Origin: Falsihalocynthiibacter arcticus
Lineage (GTDB): Bacteria; Pseudomonadota; Alphaproteobacteria; Rhodobacterales; Rhodobacteraceae
Assembly (NCBI RefSeq): GCF_000812665.2
Contig: NZ_CP014327.1
Coordinates: forward strand, 1,889,501 to 1,953,500
Length of the DNA: 64,000 nucleotides
Reading direction: 5' to 3'
Both the position numbers and the translations under genes were made by a program. The notes below the pieces were generated by a model, which worked only from the letters and a program-made list of their open reading frames with translations, was not told where the DNA came from and made no database searches. Below are positions 45,954 to 55,781 of the stretch, piece after piece (the stretch's first letter is position 1; each line of letters begins with the position of its first letter).

Positions 45954-47147
45954 ATGCTGGCACAAAAACGGGTTCTCTTAATTATTGGCGGCGGCATTGC
46001 GGCTTATAAGTCTTTGGATTTAATCCGAAAGCTCCGTGAGCGCGGAGCGTCGGTGACCGCTGTCCTCACCAAGTCGGCCGCGGAATTTGTGACGCCGCTT
46101 TCCATATCCGCCTTGTCGGGTAATAAGGTTTATCAAGATTTGTTTAACCTTACCGATGAAGCGGAAATGGGGCACATTGAGCTTTCCCGTGCGTCAGATT
46201 TGATCGTTGTCGCACCAGCCACCGCAGACTTGATGGCCAAATCCGCGACAGGAATCGCCAATGATCTCGCGAGCACGCTCCTTTTGGCGACGGATACAGA
46301 TGTTCTATACGCGCCCTCAATGAACGTTCGGATGTGGGATCACCCCGCCACACAGCGCAATATTGCGCAAGTTATTGCGGATGGCGGCACTGTGGTTGGC
46401 CCGAACGAGGGCGATATGGCGTGCGGAGAATTTGGGTTTGGCCGTATGGCAGAGCCACTTGAAATTGTCGCTGCTATCGAAGCAAAATTGGCCGTTGGCC
46501 CCCTAAAGGGGAAGCGTATTCTTGTGACTTCGGGACCCACGCACGAGCCCATTGATCCGGTGCGCTATATTGCCAACCGCTCGTCCGGTGCGCAAGGAAC
46601 GGCAATTGCCGCAGCGTTGGTCCATCTTGGTGCCGATGTTGTATTTGTGACAGGTCCAGCGGATATTGCGCCTCCTGCGGGCGTGGAAGTTGTAAAAGTG
46701 CAATCCGCCCGCGAGATGATGGCCGCGGTTCAGCGCGTCCTTCCCGTGGATGCTGCGGTCTTTGCGGCGGCGGTTGCGGATTGGCATGTTGAAAATGCGC
46801 GGGCCTCCAAAATGAAGAAAACCAAAGATGGAATGCCTGACCTTAAATTTGCGGAAAATCCCGATATTCTTGCGACGGTCTGTGCAAGCGTTAAGCGGCC
46901 CCGATTGGTCGTTGGCTTCGCCGCGGAAACCGATGACGTTGTCGCAAACGCTACGGCCAAACGTTTGCGCAAGGGATGTGATTGGATACTCGCCAACGAT
47001 GTTTCGCCCGAAACGGGCATTATGGGTGGCAGTGAAAATGCGGTTAGCTTTGTGACGGAGGAGGGCGCGCAGGCTTGGCCGCGTATGAGCAAAACCGAAG
47101 TCGCCAAGAAACTGGCTGGATTGATCGCACAGACATTAAATTCATAA
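45954..47147 (+). CDS. coaBC: Phosphopantothenoylcysteine decarboxylase/synthase
   Basis: Two steps of coenzyme A synthesis in one protein of 397 residues. The N-terminal flavodoxin-like CoaC half has GGGIAAYKSLDLIRKL, APATADLMAK and the Cys loop DMACGEFGFGRMAEP; the C-terminal CoaB half starts near residue 185 with ILVTSGPTHEPIDPVRYIAN and has AAVADWHVENARASKMKK. Length and order are normal. dut follows. Confidence 0.95.
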   Translation: MLAQKRVLLIIGGGIAAYKSLDLIRKLRERGASVTAVLTKSAAEFVTPLSISALSGNKVYQDLFNLTDEAEMGHIELSRASDLIVVAPATADLMAKSATGIANDLASTLLLATDTDVLYAPSMNVRMWDHPATQRNIAQVIADGGTVVGPNEGDMACGEFGFGRMAEPLEIVAAIEAKLAVGPLKGKRILVTSGPTHEPIDPVRYIANRSSGAQGTAIAAALVHLGADVVFVTGPADIAPPAGVEVVKVQSAREMMAAVQRVLPVDAAVFAAAVADWHVENARASKMKKTKDGMPDLKFAENPDILATVCASVKRPRLVVGFAAETDDVVANATAKRLRKGCDWILANDVSPETGIMGGSENAVSFVTEEGAQAWPRMSKTEVAKKLAGLIAQTLNS

Positions 47148-47165
47148 AATGCGAGTGTTTTGAAA

Positions 47166-47639
47166 ATGGAACAGACCAGAATTTCCCTGAAATTTGTCGA
47201 GGGCGCGGATCAGGCCATAGCTTTACCAAGTTATGAAACCAGCGGTTCTGCTGGGGCGGATGTGCGGGCTAATTTCCCTGCCGAACAACGTGACGGGCTT
47301 GTGCTGCGCCCTAATCAACGGGCTCTGATACCGGCAGGTTTTTCCATGGAGATTCCTAAGGGTTTTGAGGTTCAAATTAGGCCACGCTCAGGACTTGCGC
47401 TCAAACATGGGATCACGCTTTTAAACACTCCGGGGACGATTGATTCGGATTATCGCGGTCCGTTAGGCCTGATTGTCGTAAACTTTGGCGACACGGATTA
47501 CCTTATTTCTCACGGAGACCGGATTGCTCAAATGGTTGTGGCTCCCGTAATTCAAGCGTCGTTTTCCCTAACAGAAACCCTTTCGAAAACCAAGCGTGGG
47601 GCTGGTGGTTTCGGCTCAACGGGAAAGCGTGACGGATGA
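47166..47639 (+). CDS. dut: dUTP diphosphatase
   Basis: Trimeric dUTPase, 157 residues. The five motifs are present: [44 protein letters not shown] and the C-terminal [12 protein letters not shown]. It follows coaBC, as in many proteobacteria. I use the ATG at 47166; a TTG two codons earlier is possible. Its stop overlaps the next gene by four bases (ATGA). Confidence 0.96.
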   Translation: MEQTRISLKFVEGADQAIALPSYETSGSAGADVRANFPAEQRDGLVLRPNQRALIPAGFSMEIPKGFEVQIRPRSGLALKHGITLLNTPGTIDSDYRGPLGLIVVNFGDTDYLISHGDRIAQMVVAPVIQASFSLTETLSKTKRGAGGFGSTGKRDG

Positions 47640-48679
47640 TCTTTCCGCTCTTTCTAATGGCGGCAATTTGGTTCGGGGGGGGCTATTTAAAAGCACCGCG
47701 CAGCTTACTTGGATTGTTGATATTCTGTATATACGGGGTCGGCTTACTGGCCCATTTTGCCTTGCCGGAAGGAAACGCGCTGCGCGGATATTTTGGCCAG
47801 TTTTGGGGGGAATGGGCGCTTGTTGGAATGCTCATCGGTAGTGTTTTTGGTTTTCAAAGGTGGATTCTCTGGTTGCGGCACAAAGTGGCGGAAAATGCGG
47901 AAACCTTGGGCCCTAATGCGATATTTCGGGATGTTGAAATTGATCGGTATTCCCGCCACATCTTTCTGCGCGAGATCGGCGGTGCTGGGCAAAAACGCCT
48001 AAAAGACGCGAAGGTTTTGGTCATTGGTGCTGGCGGATTGGGAGCGCCTGTTTTGCAATATTTGGCGGCGGCTGGGGTGGGGGCAATTGGAATCGTCGAC
48101 GATGACGTTGTGGATAATTCAAACCTTCAGCGCCAAGTGATCCACAAAGACGCCAGCATTGATATGCCCAAGGTCTTTTCCGCTGAGCAAGAGCTTCGTG
48201 CGCAAAACCCTTTCGTGGAAATTCGACCATATTTCAGACGTTTAGATCGAGAAGGCGCTGTCGAATTATTTGCGGAATACGATGTGATTATGGACGGCAC
48301 TGACAATTTTGAGACTCGGTATATGGTGAATGAGGTCGCAGTTCTCCTCCGGAAGCCCCTTATTTCGGCGGCTATGACGCAATGGGAAGGCCAGATTTCA
48401 CTCTATGATCCTGCGCGTGGTGGCCCTTGCTATCAATGCGTTTTTCCCGAAATCCCGTCGCCGGGTTTGGTCCCCAGCTGTGCAGAGGCTGGAGTCGTAG
48501 GACCGTTACCGGGCGTCATTGGTTCCCTGATGGCGCTAGAAGCCGTAAAGGAAATTACTGGTGCCGGCGAGGGGTTGCGAGGGCAGTTGTTGATGTATGA
48601 TGGGCTTTATGCGCAAGCGCGCAAAATTTCTGTAAAACGACGCAAAGATTGTCCGGTTTGCGGCGAGAATCCGCATTGA
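47636..48679 (+). CDS. HesA/MoeB/ThiF-family adenylyltransferase with membrane anchor
   Basis: E1-like enzyme that adenylates a sulfur-carrier protein C-terminus. The first 80 residues hold two or three hydrophobic segments (about 1-18, 23-43, 58-78), unusual for the family. The rest is standard: [20 protein letters not shown], nucleotide loop [26 protein letters not shown], the zinc cysteines CYQCVF and CPVCG, and no rhodanese domain. It is translated with dut. Could serve molybdopterin or thiamine synthesis; not decidable here. Confidence 0.85.
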   Translation: MIFPLFLMAAIWFGGGYLKAPRSLLGLLIFCIYGVGLLAHFALPEGNALRGYFGQFWGEWALVGMLIGSVFGFQRWILWLRHKVAENAETLGPNAIFRDVEIDRYSRHIFLREIGGAGQKRLKDAKVLVIGAGGLGAPVLQYLAAAGVGAIGIVDDDVVDNSNLQRQVIHKDASIDMPKVFSAEQELRAQNPFVEIRPYFRRLDREGAVELFAEYDVIMDGTDNFETRYMVNEVAVLLRKPLISAAMTQWEGQISLYDPARGGPCYQCVFPEIPSPGLVPSCAEAGVVGPLPGVIGSLMALEAVKEITGAGEGLRGQLLMYDGLYAQARKISVKRRKDCPVCGENPH

Positions 48680-48733
48680 TAGGGTGGTGATCCGCGGCCT
48701 TCGTGACTAGCTTATGGTCAAAGGAGACATTCT

Positions 48734-50752
48734 ATGACCAACCCGTTACTCGCTGCTTGGGACACACCCTTCAAACTCCCACCTTTTGCTGAAATTTCTG
48801 ATGACGATTTTGAGCCGGCGGTTCGGGAGGCCATGGCGCAAGCGCGGGCCGCGATTGCGGCGATTTCAGAAAATCCAGACTCGCCGACTTTCGCCAACAC
48901 GATAGATACGCTTGAGCAGGCGGATGAAAACCTTGGCCGTGTTTTAAGTGTTTTCTATAACCTCGCGGGGGCTGATAGTTCTGAAACACGCGAAAAATTA
49001 CAGCGCGTATTTTCCCCGCTATTGGCAGAATATTCCAGCGATATCAGTATGAACGCGGCCTTGTTCGCGCGGATAGACTCCGTGTGGAACAATCGTAAAT
49101 CCTTTGATTTGACCGATGAGCAGTTGCGTGTTTTGGAACTTACTCGGCGCGGATTTGTGCGCTCTGGAGCACAGCTATCGGGCGACGCACGCGACCAACA
49201 TCGCGCAGTGAAGGCGCGCCTTGCGGTTTTGGGGACGGAGTTTTCACAGAACCTTTTGGCCGATGAGCGCGACTGGTTTCTGCCGCTATCAGACGATGAT
49301 TTGGCGGGATTGCCCGAATTTGTGGTCGCCACAGCGCGGGCCGCAGGCGTTGAAAAAAAGGCCAACGGACCTGTCGTAACCCTTTCACGCTCGCTGATCG
49401 TGCCTTTCCTGCAGTTCTCGGAACGTCGAGATTTGCGCCAACTCGCCTATGAAGCTTGGGTTGCGCGGGGCGCGAATGGCGGAAAGACGGATAATCGTAA
49501 AATCACAAGCGAGACGCTCAAACTGCGCGAAACGCGGGCACAATTGTTGGGTTATGACAATTTCGCAGCCTATAAGCTTGAAACGGAAATGGCGAAAACA
49601 CCAGAAGCCGTGCGAGAATTATTGATGTCGGTTTGGGATAAGGCCAAACCCGCCGCAGAGGCCGACGCGGCTATTCTTGAAAGCATGATGCTTAAGGATG
49701 GAGTGAATGGCCCGCTTGAGGCTTGGGATTGGCGCTATTATTCGGAAAAACGTCGTTTGGCGGAGCATGATTTGGATGAGGCGGAATTAAAACCCTATTT
49801 CCAACTGGACCGGATGATTGAGGCGTCGTTTGATTGCGCGTATCGACTGTTTGGCCTTGAGGCCAAACCATTGAACGTTCCACTCTATCATCCCGATTGC
49901 CGTGCGTGGGAAATCAGCCGGAATGGCGTGCATGTGGCGGTGTTCATTGGGGATTATTTTGCACGAGGCTCTAAACGGTCTGGCGCGTGGTGTTCGGCGA
50001 TGCGCAGTCAGAAAAAACTGGGCGGGGAGGTGCGCCCGATTGTGGTGAACGTGTGTAATTTTGCCAAACCTTCGGCGGGCGAGCCTGCGCTTTTGTCCTA
50101 TGATGATGCACGCACACTTTTCCACGAATTTGGCCACGCGCTGCACCAAATGTTGTCGGATGTGACCTACGAAAGTGTTTCGGGAACCTCCGTTTCGCGC
50201 GACTTTGTTGAGTTGCCGAGCCAGTTGTTTGAGCATTGGCTTGAAGTACCCGAAGTTTTGGAAAAACACGCGCTTCATGCGGTGACGGGCGCGCCCATTC
50301 CGCGTGCGTTACTTGACCGACTGTTGGCGGCACAGACCTACAATATGGGGTTCTCGACCGTGGAATATGTGGCCTCGGCCCTCGTGGATTTGGACTTCCA
50401 CAACGGGGATGCTCCGGTGGACACAATGGCGCGTCAGGATGAGATTTTGGCCAGTATTGGCATGCCGCATGCCATTCGAATGCGCCATGCGACGCCCGGG
50501 TTTGCGCATGTGTTTTCCGGTGACGGATATTCTAGTGCCTATTACAGTTACATGTGGTCCGAAGTCATGGATGCGGATGCGTTTTTGGCCTTTGAGGAAG
50601 CGGGAGACCCCTTTGATTCAGAAACAGCTAAGCGGTTGGAGAAATTCATTCTTTCCACAGGTGGGTCACAGGATTCAGAAGAGTTGTATCTTCAATTCAG
50701 GGGCCGGATGCCAAAGGTAGATGCCCTTTTGAAGGGGCGTGGATTGGCCTGA
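48734..50752 (+). CDS. dcp: M3-family peptidase, peptidyl-dipeptidase Dcp-like
   Basis: Zinc metallopeptidase that cleaves small peptides, 672 residues, probably cytosolic as no signal peptide is seen. The metal motif HEFGHALHQM (HExxH variant: His-Glu-Phe-Gly-His) is near residue 460, and the Tyr/His region GYSSAYYSYMWSEVMDAD near residue 600. The tripartite M3 fold is complete. It could also be oligopeptidase A; length and text favour Dcp. GGAGAC precedes the ATG. Confidence 0.88.
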   Translation: MTNPLLAAWDTPFKLPPFAEISDDDFEPAVREAMAQARAAIAAISENPDSPTFANTIDTLEQADENLGRVLSVFYNLAGADSSETREKLQRVFSPLLAEYSSDISMNAALFARIDSVWNNRKSFDLTDEQLRVLELTRRGFVRSGAQLSGDARDQHRAVKARLAVLGTEFSQNLLADERDWFLPLSDDDLAGLPEFVVATARAAGVEKKANGPVVTLSRSLIVPFLQFSERRDLRQLAYEAWVARGANGGKTDNRKITSETLKLRETRAQLLGYDNFAAYKLETEMAKTPEAVRELLMSVWDKAKPAAEADAAILESMMLKDGVNGPLEAWDWRYYSEKRRLAEHDLDEAELKPYFQLDRMIEASFDCAYRLFGLEAKPLNVPLYHPDCRAWEISRNGVHVAVFIGDYFARGSKRSGAWCSAMRSQKKLGGEVRPIVVNVCNFAKPSAGEPALLSYDDARTLFHEFGHALHQMLSDVTYESVSGTSVSRDFVELPSQLFEHWLEVPEVLEKHALHAVTGAPIPRALLDRLLAAQTYNMGFSTVEYVASALVDLDFHNGDAPVDTMARQDEILASIGMPHAIRMRHATPGFAHVFSGDGYSSAYYSYMWSEVMDADAFLAFEEAGDPFDSETAKRLEKFILSTGGSQDSEELYLQFRGRMPKVDALLKGRGLA

Positions 50753-50763
50753 AATCTACCCGT

Positions 50764-51270
50764 TTAATCGCGAATTTCACCCACTCCGACGCCCCAATAA
50801 TTCGACTTTGGCGCCCACCCTTTGTAGCCATCTGCATTGAGTTCGCACCAGTCGGGATTACAGTCTTGAAGGCGGGCAATTACGCCCGCTTTTAATTCCG
50901 CCGTCGGAAGGGCGTTGTCTTTGGGATGGCTGAGAAGTTTGGTCAGGTCTTTGGTGATCACCACGGTGCGCACCCCCGAAAGCAGGGTGAAATGCACCCA
51001 GCCCCCAACGCCGTCCATGTCCCGCACGCGGCGCCAATGTCCGAATTCGGCGGTAATTTCCAGCGGCATGTTGCGGTGCTTATAAACCCAGTCAATTCGG
51101 TGAGTCAGGCTGGGCCCACGGCGCACATTGGCCTCCGAGGCTTTCATCGACACGAATCGCGGAATTGGTAGATTTGTGACGGCCCCGCGTGTTTCGGCAA
51201 AAGACGAAGGCGTCATGGACGCAAAAAGGAGCGCCGACAGGAGGGCCCGAACAAAGTTTTTGGAACGCAT
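50764..51270 (-). CDS. Secreted SH3-domain protein
   Basis: A 168-residue protein with a signal peptide (cleavage likely after SSFA) and a bacterial SH3-like fold: ASEANVRRGPSLTHRIDWVY near residue 44 and, further on, the second strand set GVIARLQDCNPDWCELNADG with a Cys pair. Such proteins sit in the periplasm and may bind peptidoglycan. It converges on dcp and is divergent from the dehydrogenase gene. Confidence 0.82.
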   Translation of the reverse strand: MRSKNFVRALLSALLFASMTPSSFAETRGAVTNLPIPRFVSMKASEANVRRGPSLTHRIDWVYKHRNMPLEITAEFGHWRRVRDMDGVGGWVHFTLLSGVRTVVITKDLTKLLSHPKDNALPTAELKAGVIARLQDCNPDWCELNADGYKGWAPKSNYWGVGVGEIRD

Positions 51271-51383
51271 TTTGCGATTGCCTGACTTATTTTCTGCTTC
51301 TGTGCGTCGAGTTCTTGTGCCCGATCGTCAACTCGGCCACCATAGTCTTGAGAGCTGGAAAAGAAAAGAAAAGGGAGCGCACC

Positions 51384-52370
51384 ATGCCCGCTAAACGTCT
51401 AAGTGTTGTCGTAACGCGACGGTTGCCTGCAGTTGTCGAAGCACGCCTCAAGGAGCTTTTTGAGACAACATTGCGGGTCGATGATACCCCGATGAGCCGT
51501 GAGGAACTCTTGGCGGCGATGCAGCATGCGGATGTTTTGGTACCTACGGTTACCGACAAGATTGACGCCGCGATGCTGGCAACGGCTGGCGCGCAGTTGC
51601 GCCTCATTGCGAACTACGGCGCCGGGGTTGATCATATTGATGTCGCTACGGCGCGTCAGCGCGGAATCCTTGTTTCCAACACGCCCGGTGTGGTTTCCGA
51701 AGACACTGCCGACATCGCGATGATGCTCATTCTTGCCGTTACGCGCCGAATCCCCGAGGGTCTTCGTGTGATGCAGGAAGGCGGTTGGCGCGGATGGACA
51801 CCGACGGCGATGTTGGGCGGACGGATTGCGGGCAAGAAGCTTGGGATATTGGGTATGGGGCAAAATGGCCGTGCGGTTGCGCGACGTGCGGCAGCCTTTG
51901 GAATGGAGATACATTACAACAATCGCAAACGGTTGCATCCCGAGGTCGAAGCCGAGCTTGGCGCGACATGGTGGGAGAGTTTGGACCAGATGGTTGCGCG
52001 CGTTGATGTCCTTTCGATCAATTGTCCGCATACGCCCAGCACGTTTCATTTGATGAATGCGCGGCGGTTGAAATTGATGAAACCGACGGCGGTGATCGTC
52101 AATACGTCCCGTGGTGAAGTGATCGACGAGAACGCTTTGACGCGGATGTTGCGCGCGGGCGAGATTGCGGGGGCGGGCCTTGATGTGTTTGAGGACGGAG
52201 CGAACATTAACCCTCGTTTGCGCGCCCTCGATAACGTCGCTTTGTTACCGCATGTTGGATCGGCGACGCGGGAGGGGCGGATCGAAATGGGCGAGAAAGT
52301 TATGATCAATATCAAAACATTTGCCGACGGTCATCGCCCACCGGACCTCGTTGTGCCCAATATTTTCTAG
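51384..52370 (+). CDS. D-2-hydroxyacid dehydrogenase (glyoxylate/hydroxypyruvate reductase type)
   Basis: NAD(P)-dependent dehydrogenase of 328 residues. The coenzyme loop is LGILGMGQNGRAVARRAAAF near residue 152, the substrate Arg is in NTSRGEVIDENAL near residue 236, Glu in the GLDVFEDGANINPRL stretch and the catalytic His in LLPHVGSATREGR near residue 288. GGGAG lies 6-7 bp before the ATG at 51384; the longer open frame starts inside the divergent SH3 gene. Exact substrate unproven. Confidence 0.88.
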   Translation: MPAKRLSVVVTRRLPAVVEARLKELFETTLRVDDTPMSREELLAAMQHADVLVPTVTDKIDAAMLATAGAQLRLIANYGAGVDHIDVATARQRGILVSNTPGVVSEDTADIAMMLILAVTRRIPEGLRVMQEGGWRGWTPTAMLGGRIAGKKLGILGMGQNGRAVARRAAAFGMEIHYNNRKRLHPEVEAELGATWWESLDQMVARVDVLSINCPHTPSTFHLMNARRLKLMKPTAVIVNTSRGEVIDENALTRMLRAGEIAGAGLDVFEDGANINPRLRALDNVALLPHVGSATREGRIEMGEKVMINIKTFADGHRPPDLVVPNIF

Positions 52371-52572
52371 CGCCCGTCTGTTGATTTAGCATAAGATACC
52401 GTTGGTCGTGGTGAGCGGCTAGGGGGTTGCCGTGCTTCGCGCCAGCGAACGCCAATTTGATTGAATACCCCTTTTACCACCGAGATTTATGCCGGATACT
52501 ATGACCGCTCCTTTATAATAGGGACGCAATGTCGGCAATTTTTAGCCGTTGGACACGCTTCTCCAAAGGCAA

Positions 52573-52586
52573 TTGATCTGCGTCAA
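52573..52586. promoter_or_regulatory. FNR-like box
   Basis: TTGAT-CTGC-GTCAA, one base from the consensus TTGAT-N4-ATCAA and within known FnrL variation. It lies 76 bp before the start of the 87-residue ORF, a good place for activation under low oxygen. Confidence 0.6.
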
Positions 52587-52661
52587 TCGAACTTTGGTGT
52601 TTCGGTGAAATCTTACCTAACGTTTCTGTCACGTTCTTTTGGTAAGCGAGAGGTGAAACCG

Positions 52662-52925
52662 ATGGACTACAAATATATTCAACCACACATCCAAAAGCTA
52701 CAATCGGGCAACAGCGTTCCTCATCCATTGGCGAGGGACCTCGCGCCCGAGATGCCAAGCCAGCTTAGCGAATATGTTGATATCCTTGGGCCCTTCCCAA
52801 AGCAAAGCCTTGAGGCCCTGACCGATCTTGGGTTGTCTGACGCCGAGATCGCGCGTTACCACATGATCCCTCGGCGCTGTGTTTCGGAGCTTCGCACTAT
52901 CTGGCATATTCACGGTCACGCCTAA
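52662..52925 (+). CDS. 87-residue protein with helix-turn-helix-like end
   Basis: Unknown function. The start at 52662 has GAGAGGTGA upstream; the longer frame from 52461 runs through the promoter. The last 35 residues (LTDLGLSDAEIARYHMIPRR) resemble a helix-turn-helix, with a conserved-looking Trp-His-Ile-His-Gly-His end. An FNR-like box precedes it and a 14-bp hairpin follows, so it is a separate, probably oxygen-regulated transcription unit. Confidence 0.65.
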   Translation: MDYKYIQPHIQKLQSGNSVPHPLARDLAPEMPSQLSEYVDILGPFPKQSLEALTDLGLSDAEIARYHMIPRRCVSELRTIWHIHGHA

Positions 52926-52936
52926 TTGCCGACCTG

Positions 52937-52970
52937 ATACCGGCCACGCAGTACAGTGCGTGGCCGGTAT
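52937..52970. terminator. Strong hairpin between convergent genes
   Basis: ATACCGGCCACGCA (52937-52950) and TGCGTGGCCGGTAT (52957-52970) pair perfectly over 14 bp around a GTACAG loop. Only a short AATTT follows. It lies 11 bp after the 87-residue ORF and 3 bp beyond the cfa stop, so it likely ends both transcripts. Confidence 0.7.
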
Positions 52971-52973
52971 AAT

Positions 52974-54317
52974 TTACGGTGCAGCTCCTTTATGCGGTGT
53001 GATCGCGGGTCTGCGTTTGCGATTTGGCGGTGCCGGAATGCCCGATAGGGTGACGAGATCAGGTTTTCGTTTTTTTCTGACAAGGGGCGAAAGCGTTTGG
53101 TCTGGGCGCAAATAAAGATAGTCGCGGGTAAGGGGGACCGCGTCAATTTTACGGGACAGTTGAAACTGATATACGGCTTGATACCCATGCCGAAATGTCT
53201 GTTCGCTGGCGGCGAGGTAAAAGCGCCACATCCGCACAAATTGGTCATCATAAATGTTGCGAGCCACGTCTTGGTTTTGGATGAAACGGTCGTACCATTG
53301 ACGCAAAGTATAGGCATAGTGCAGGCGCCAGCACTCAATATCTGTGGCCCACAACTGCGCTTTTTCGACTGCCGCCATTGTCTCCGAGACCGAAGGAACA
53401 TAGCCGCCGGGGAAAATATGTTTGGCAATCCAGGGGTTTGTGTCCTTTGACGCGCGTGACCAACCGATTGTGTGTACTAAGGCGATCCCCTCGGGGGATA
53501 GGCGGTTGCGAAGAGTGGTGAAATACTCGTCGAAGTGGCGCAATCCAACGTGCTCAAACATTCCAACAGAGACGATCCTGTCAAAATACTCCTCGATATT
53601 GCGATAGTCGCACAGGCGGATTTCAACGCGATCCGAAAGCCCTGCCTGTTTTGCGCGCTCTGTTGCAAAGGCGTGCTGTTCTTTGGACAGTGTGATGCCA
53701 ACAACATTTGCGCCATAATCCTGCGCCAAGGTCATCGCCATCCCACCCCAGCCACAACCGATATCCAAAACGCGCATGCCCGGTTCGATCAGTAACTTGC
53801 GGGTGATGTGGTCAATTTTTTGCGCTTGCGCTTGCTCCAATGTGTCGGACTTTTCCTTGAAATAGGCGCAGGAATACTGGCGGCTTTCGTCGAGAAAGAG
53901 ATCATAAAGTTGCCCTGAAAGGTCATAGTGGTGCGCTACATTGCGGCGCGCCTGTGGCACCATATTATTCTGTTTCAAACCACGCAAAATTGCTCGCATT
54001 TTTATCACAGGCTTTTGCCACCAAACGCGATCCGCCCCAGCGGGATCGACGTTAAGAACCAGCATCGCCAAAAAGGATTGTAAGTCGTCGCCATCAATTG
54101 TTAGCGACCCATTCGTATAAGCTTCCCCAAGAGCCAATTCCGGGCTGAGGGCCAACTTGCGGACCGTGGCCATGTTGTGAATGCGCACCAAAATGGGTTT
54201 GCCAGTCGCATCGCCATAGATGCGTTTTTCGCCGTCGGGCATCACAATATGTAGCGAGCCATTCTGCAATAATGGTTGCAGCATCTGGTCAAATGAATAT
54301 TTCCAAAACCAATCCAT
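52974..54317 (-). CDS. cfa: Cyclopropane-fatty-acyl-phospholipid synthase family protein
   Basis: S-adenosylmethionine-dependent enzyme that adds a methylene across double bonds of membrane lipids, 447 residues. A N-terminal lipid-binding domain is followed by VAHHYDLSGQLYDLFLD, the SAM loop VLDIGCGWGGMAMTLAQDYG near residue 185, GITLSKEQHAFA, and SVGMFEHVG near residue 250, which carries the bicarbonate-site Glu-His. A proline-rich basic tail (about 425-447) is added. An FNR-like box lies 128 bp upstream, shared with the divergent stress gene. Confidence 0.92.
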   Translation of the reverse strand: MDWFWKYSFDQMLQPLLQNGSLHIVMPDGEKRIYGDATGKPILVRIHNMATVRKLALSPELALGEAYTNGSLTIDGDDLQSFLAMLVLNVDPAGADRVWWQKPVIKMRAILRGLKQNNMVPQARRNVAHHYDLSGQLYDLFLDESRQYSCAYFKEKSDTLEQAQAQKIDHITRKLLIEPGMRVLDIGCGWGGMAMTLAQDYGANVVGITLSKEQHAFATERAKQAGLSDRVEIRLCDYRNIEEYFDRIVSVGMFEHVGLRHFDEYFTTLRNRLSPEGIALVHTIGWSRASKDTNPWIAKHIFPGGYVPSVSETMAAVEKAQLWATDIECWRLHYAYTLRQWYDRFIQNQDVARNIYDDQFVRMWRFYLAASEQTFRHGYQAVYQFQLSRKIDAVPLTRDYLYLRPDQTLSPLVRKKRKPDLVTLSGIPAPPNRKRRPAITPHKGAAP

Positions 54318-54764
54318 TCCGGGGCACCTTTGTTAAGAAATCAAAGACTTGAAAGGCAGGTCGCGTGGTGGGTTTTGCTCCCCGCTTGGCGGTTTGAGTA
54401 TACGAAGCCCTCTCCAAAATGTAGCATCCGCGCCACCGTCAGAATTGATACAAATCAACTTTGGCAACCGTAAAAACGGACTTGCCCTTCAGTCTAGGCT
54501 GCCAGATCGCAAAACGGGGAGCATAGCTAAGTTCATTGAACCCCAAAGTTTTGCCTCGGCTAATAAATGCTGATCCAGCGCCAGATTGATTTGCCTCAAC
54601 TGTGGCACCATTTTTTCGCCGACAACGGAGGAGATAGGTGCCTTGCGCCGGAGGGATTCATCTGGATTGCGCCATAATAGCACCGCCGATAGGCCCGCTG
54701 ATCCTCCTCAGGAATTGCTTCTGTCTCGATGTCAGAAAACCTGTATCCAAAGGAAATCGCGAAA
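54318..54764. other. Divergent intergenic region cfa / usp
   Basis: About 450 bp without a supported gene. It holds the FNR-like box at 54445-54458. Short frames on both strands lack ribosome sites. Confidence 0.5.
54445..54458. promoter_or_regulatory. Perfect FNR box
   Basis: TTGAT-ACAA-ATCAA matches the FNR/FnrL consensus exactly. It lies between divergent cfa (start 128 bp away) and the tandem usp gene (start about 310 bp away), so it may act on either. Universal stress genes are common FnrL targets in this group. Confidence 0.7.
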
Positions 54765-55781
54765 ATGGCCACGAATCCACACTTCACCCGTTCTCCTTCA
54801 CAGGCGCCCGAAAGCCACAAAGGGTGTGACGTCATGATTTTTCTGGAGGGTGCACACGTGGAAACCTCCGCGCCGTTCCATGCCCAAAAGGTCGCAAATG
54901 CGTTTTCTGGCAAAGTCGTACTTGTGCATATTATGGCGGACCCTCACGACGGGAAGGGCCCGATTGATCCCGTGGATTGGGATATCAAAAAACAAAAAAC
55001 CATGAAGGATCTTGCTGAACGTGCTCGCCCCTTTGCAGGGGAGGATGGGCCAGAATGCGAAGTAAAACTGCTTGAAGGGCAGTGTATCGGTCAAGTTTCG
55101 GATTTTGTGGACCATCGGCAAGGGGGCATCGCCGCCGCATTGCGGTCAACGGATGGCCTTGGCTGGCAATCGAGTGATACCGCTTGCGGTGTTTTGTTGT
55201 CGCAAAGTGCGGCAATTCTTATGATCCCTGCCCGCGCGAAAGGGGGGCAAGACAGGCGCTATCGCCGAATTCTGGTGCCCCTAGATGGATCGGTCCGCGC
55301 AGAGGCCGCCCTCCCGAAGGCTGTTTTGTTGGCTAAAGCGGAAAACGCCGAACTTTTGTTGTGTTATGTCGTCCCGAGCGTGGGTTTGACCGCGTTTGGC
55401 GTCAAAGATAAAAAGTCTGAAAAATCGCATGAAATGGTGGCAATCAAGAATGAGCAGGCAGGTAAAAGACATCTCGGCAGCATCAAGAAAAGCCTCGCAC
55501 ACAACGGTCTGAAAGTATCCACATGCATTGTTCACGTCGGTGATGTACGGCGCGCCATCCTGAGTTTTGTGTCTGAGAAGGCCGTTGATTTTCTGGTCAT
55601 GGCGACGCACGGACAAAGCGGACACGGCGATGTTGCCACTGGAGATGTCGCCCGTTTCATTTTGGACTGAGCGGAAATTCCGGTGTTGATGGTACGCCAC
55701 AAACACACTCGAGATAATGTCCATGCGTTCAATACGGTGTCGTCCAAGGGGGGGCGGCAACCTGTGGGTACGGACGGATGA
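54765..55781 (+). pseudogene. Tandem universal stress protein with internal TGA
   Basis: Two UspA-type units: the first half is degenerate (CDVMIFLEGAHVETSAPF ... LLEGQCIG), the second is canonical (YRRILVPLDGSVRAEAALPK ... DFLVMATHGQSGHGDVATGD). At 55668-55670 a TGA interrupts VARFILD-stop-AEIPVLMVRHKH; the residues after it are the normal last beta strand of UspA, and the frame stays open to 55781. A single base change (for example TCA to TGA) explains it. The start at 54765 has AAGGA upstream. The full frame overlaps ndvB by four bases, so the two were one unit. Confidence 0.8.

Noticed and set aside
55668-55670. Selenocysteine or readthrough at the TGA in the stress protein gene
   Set aside because: No SECIS-like need, UspA proteins do not use selenocysteine, and a Ser codon is one base away.
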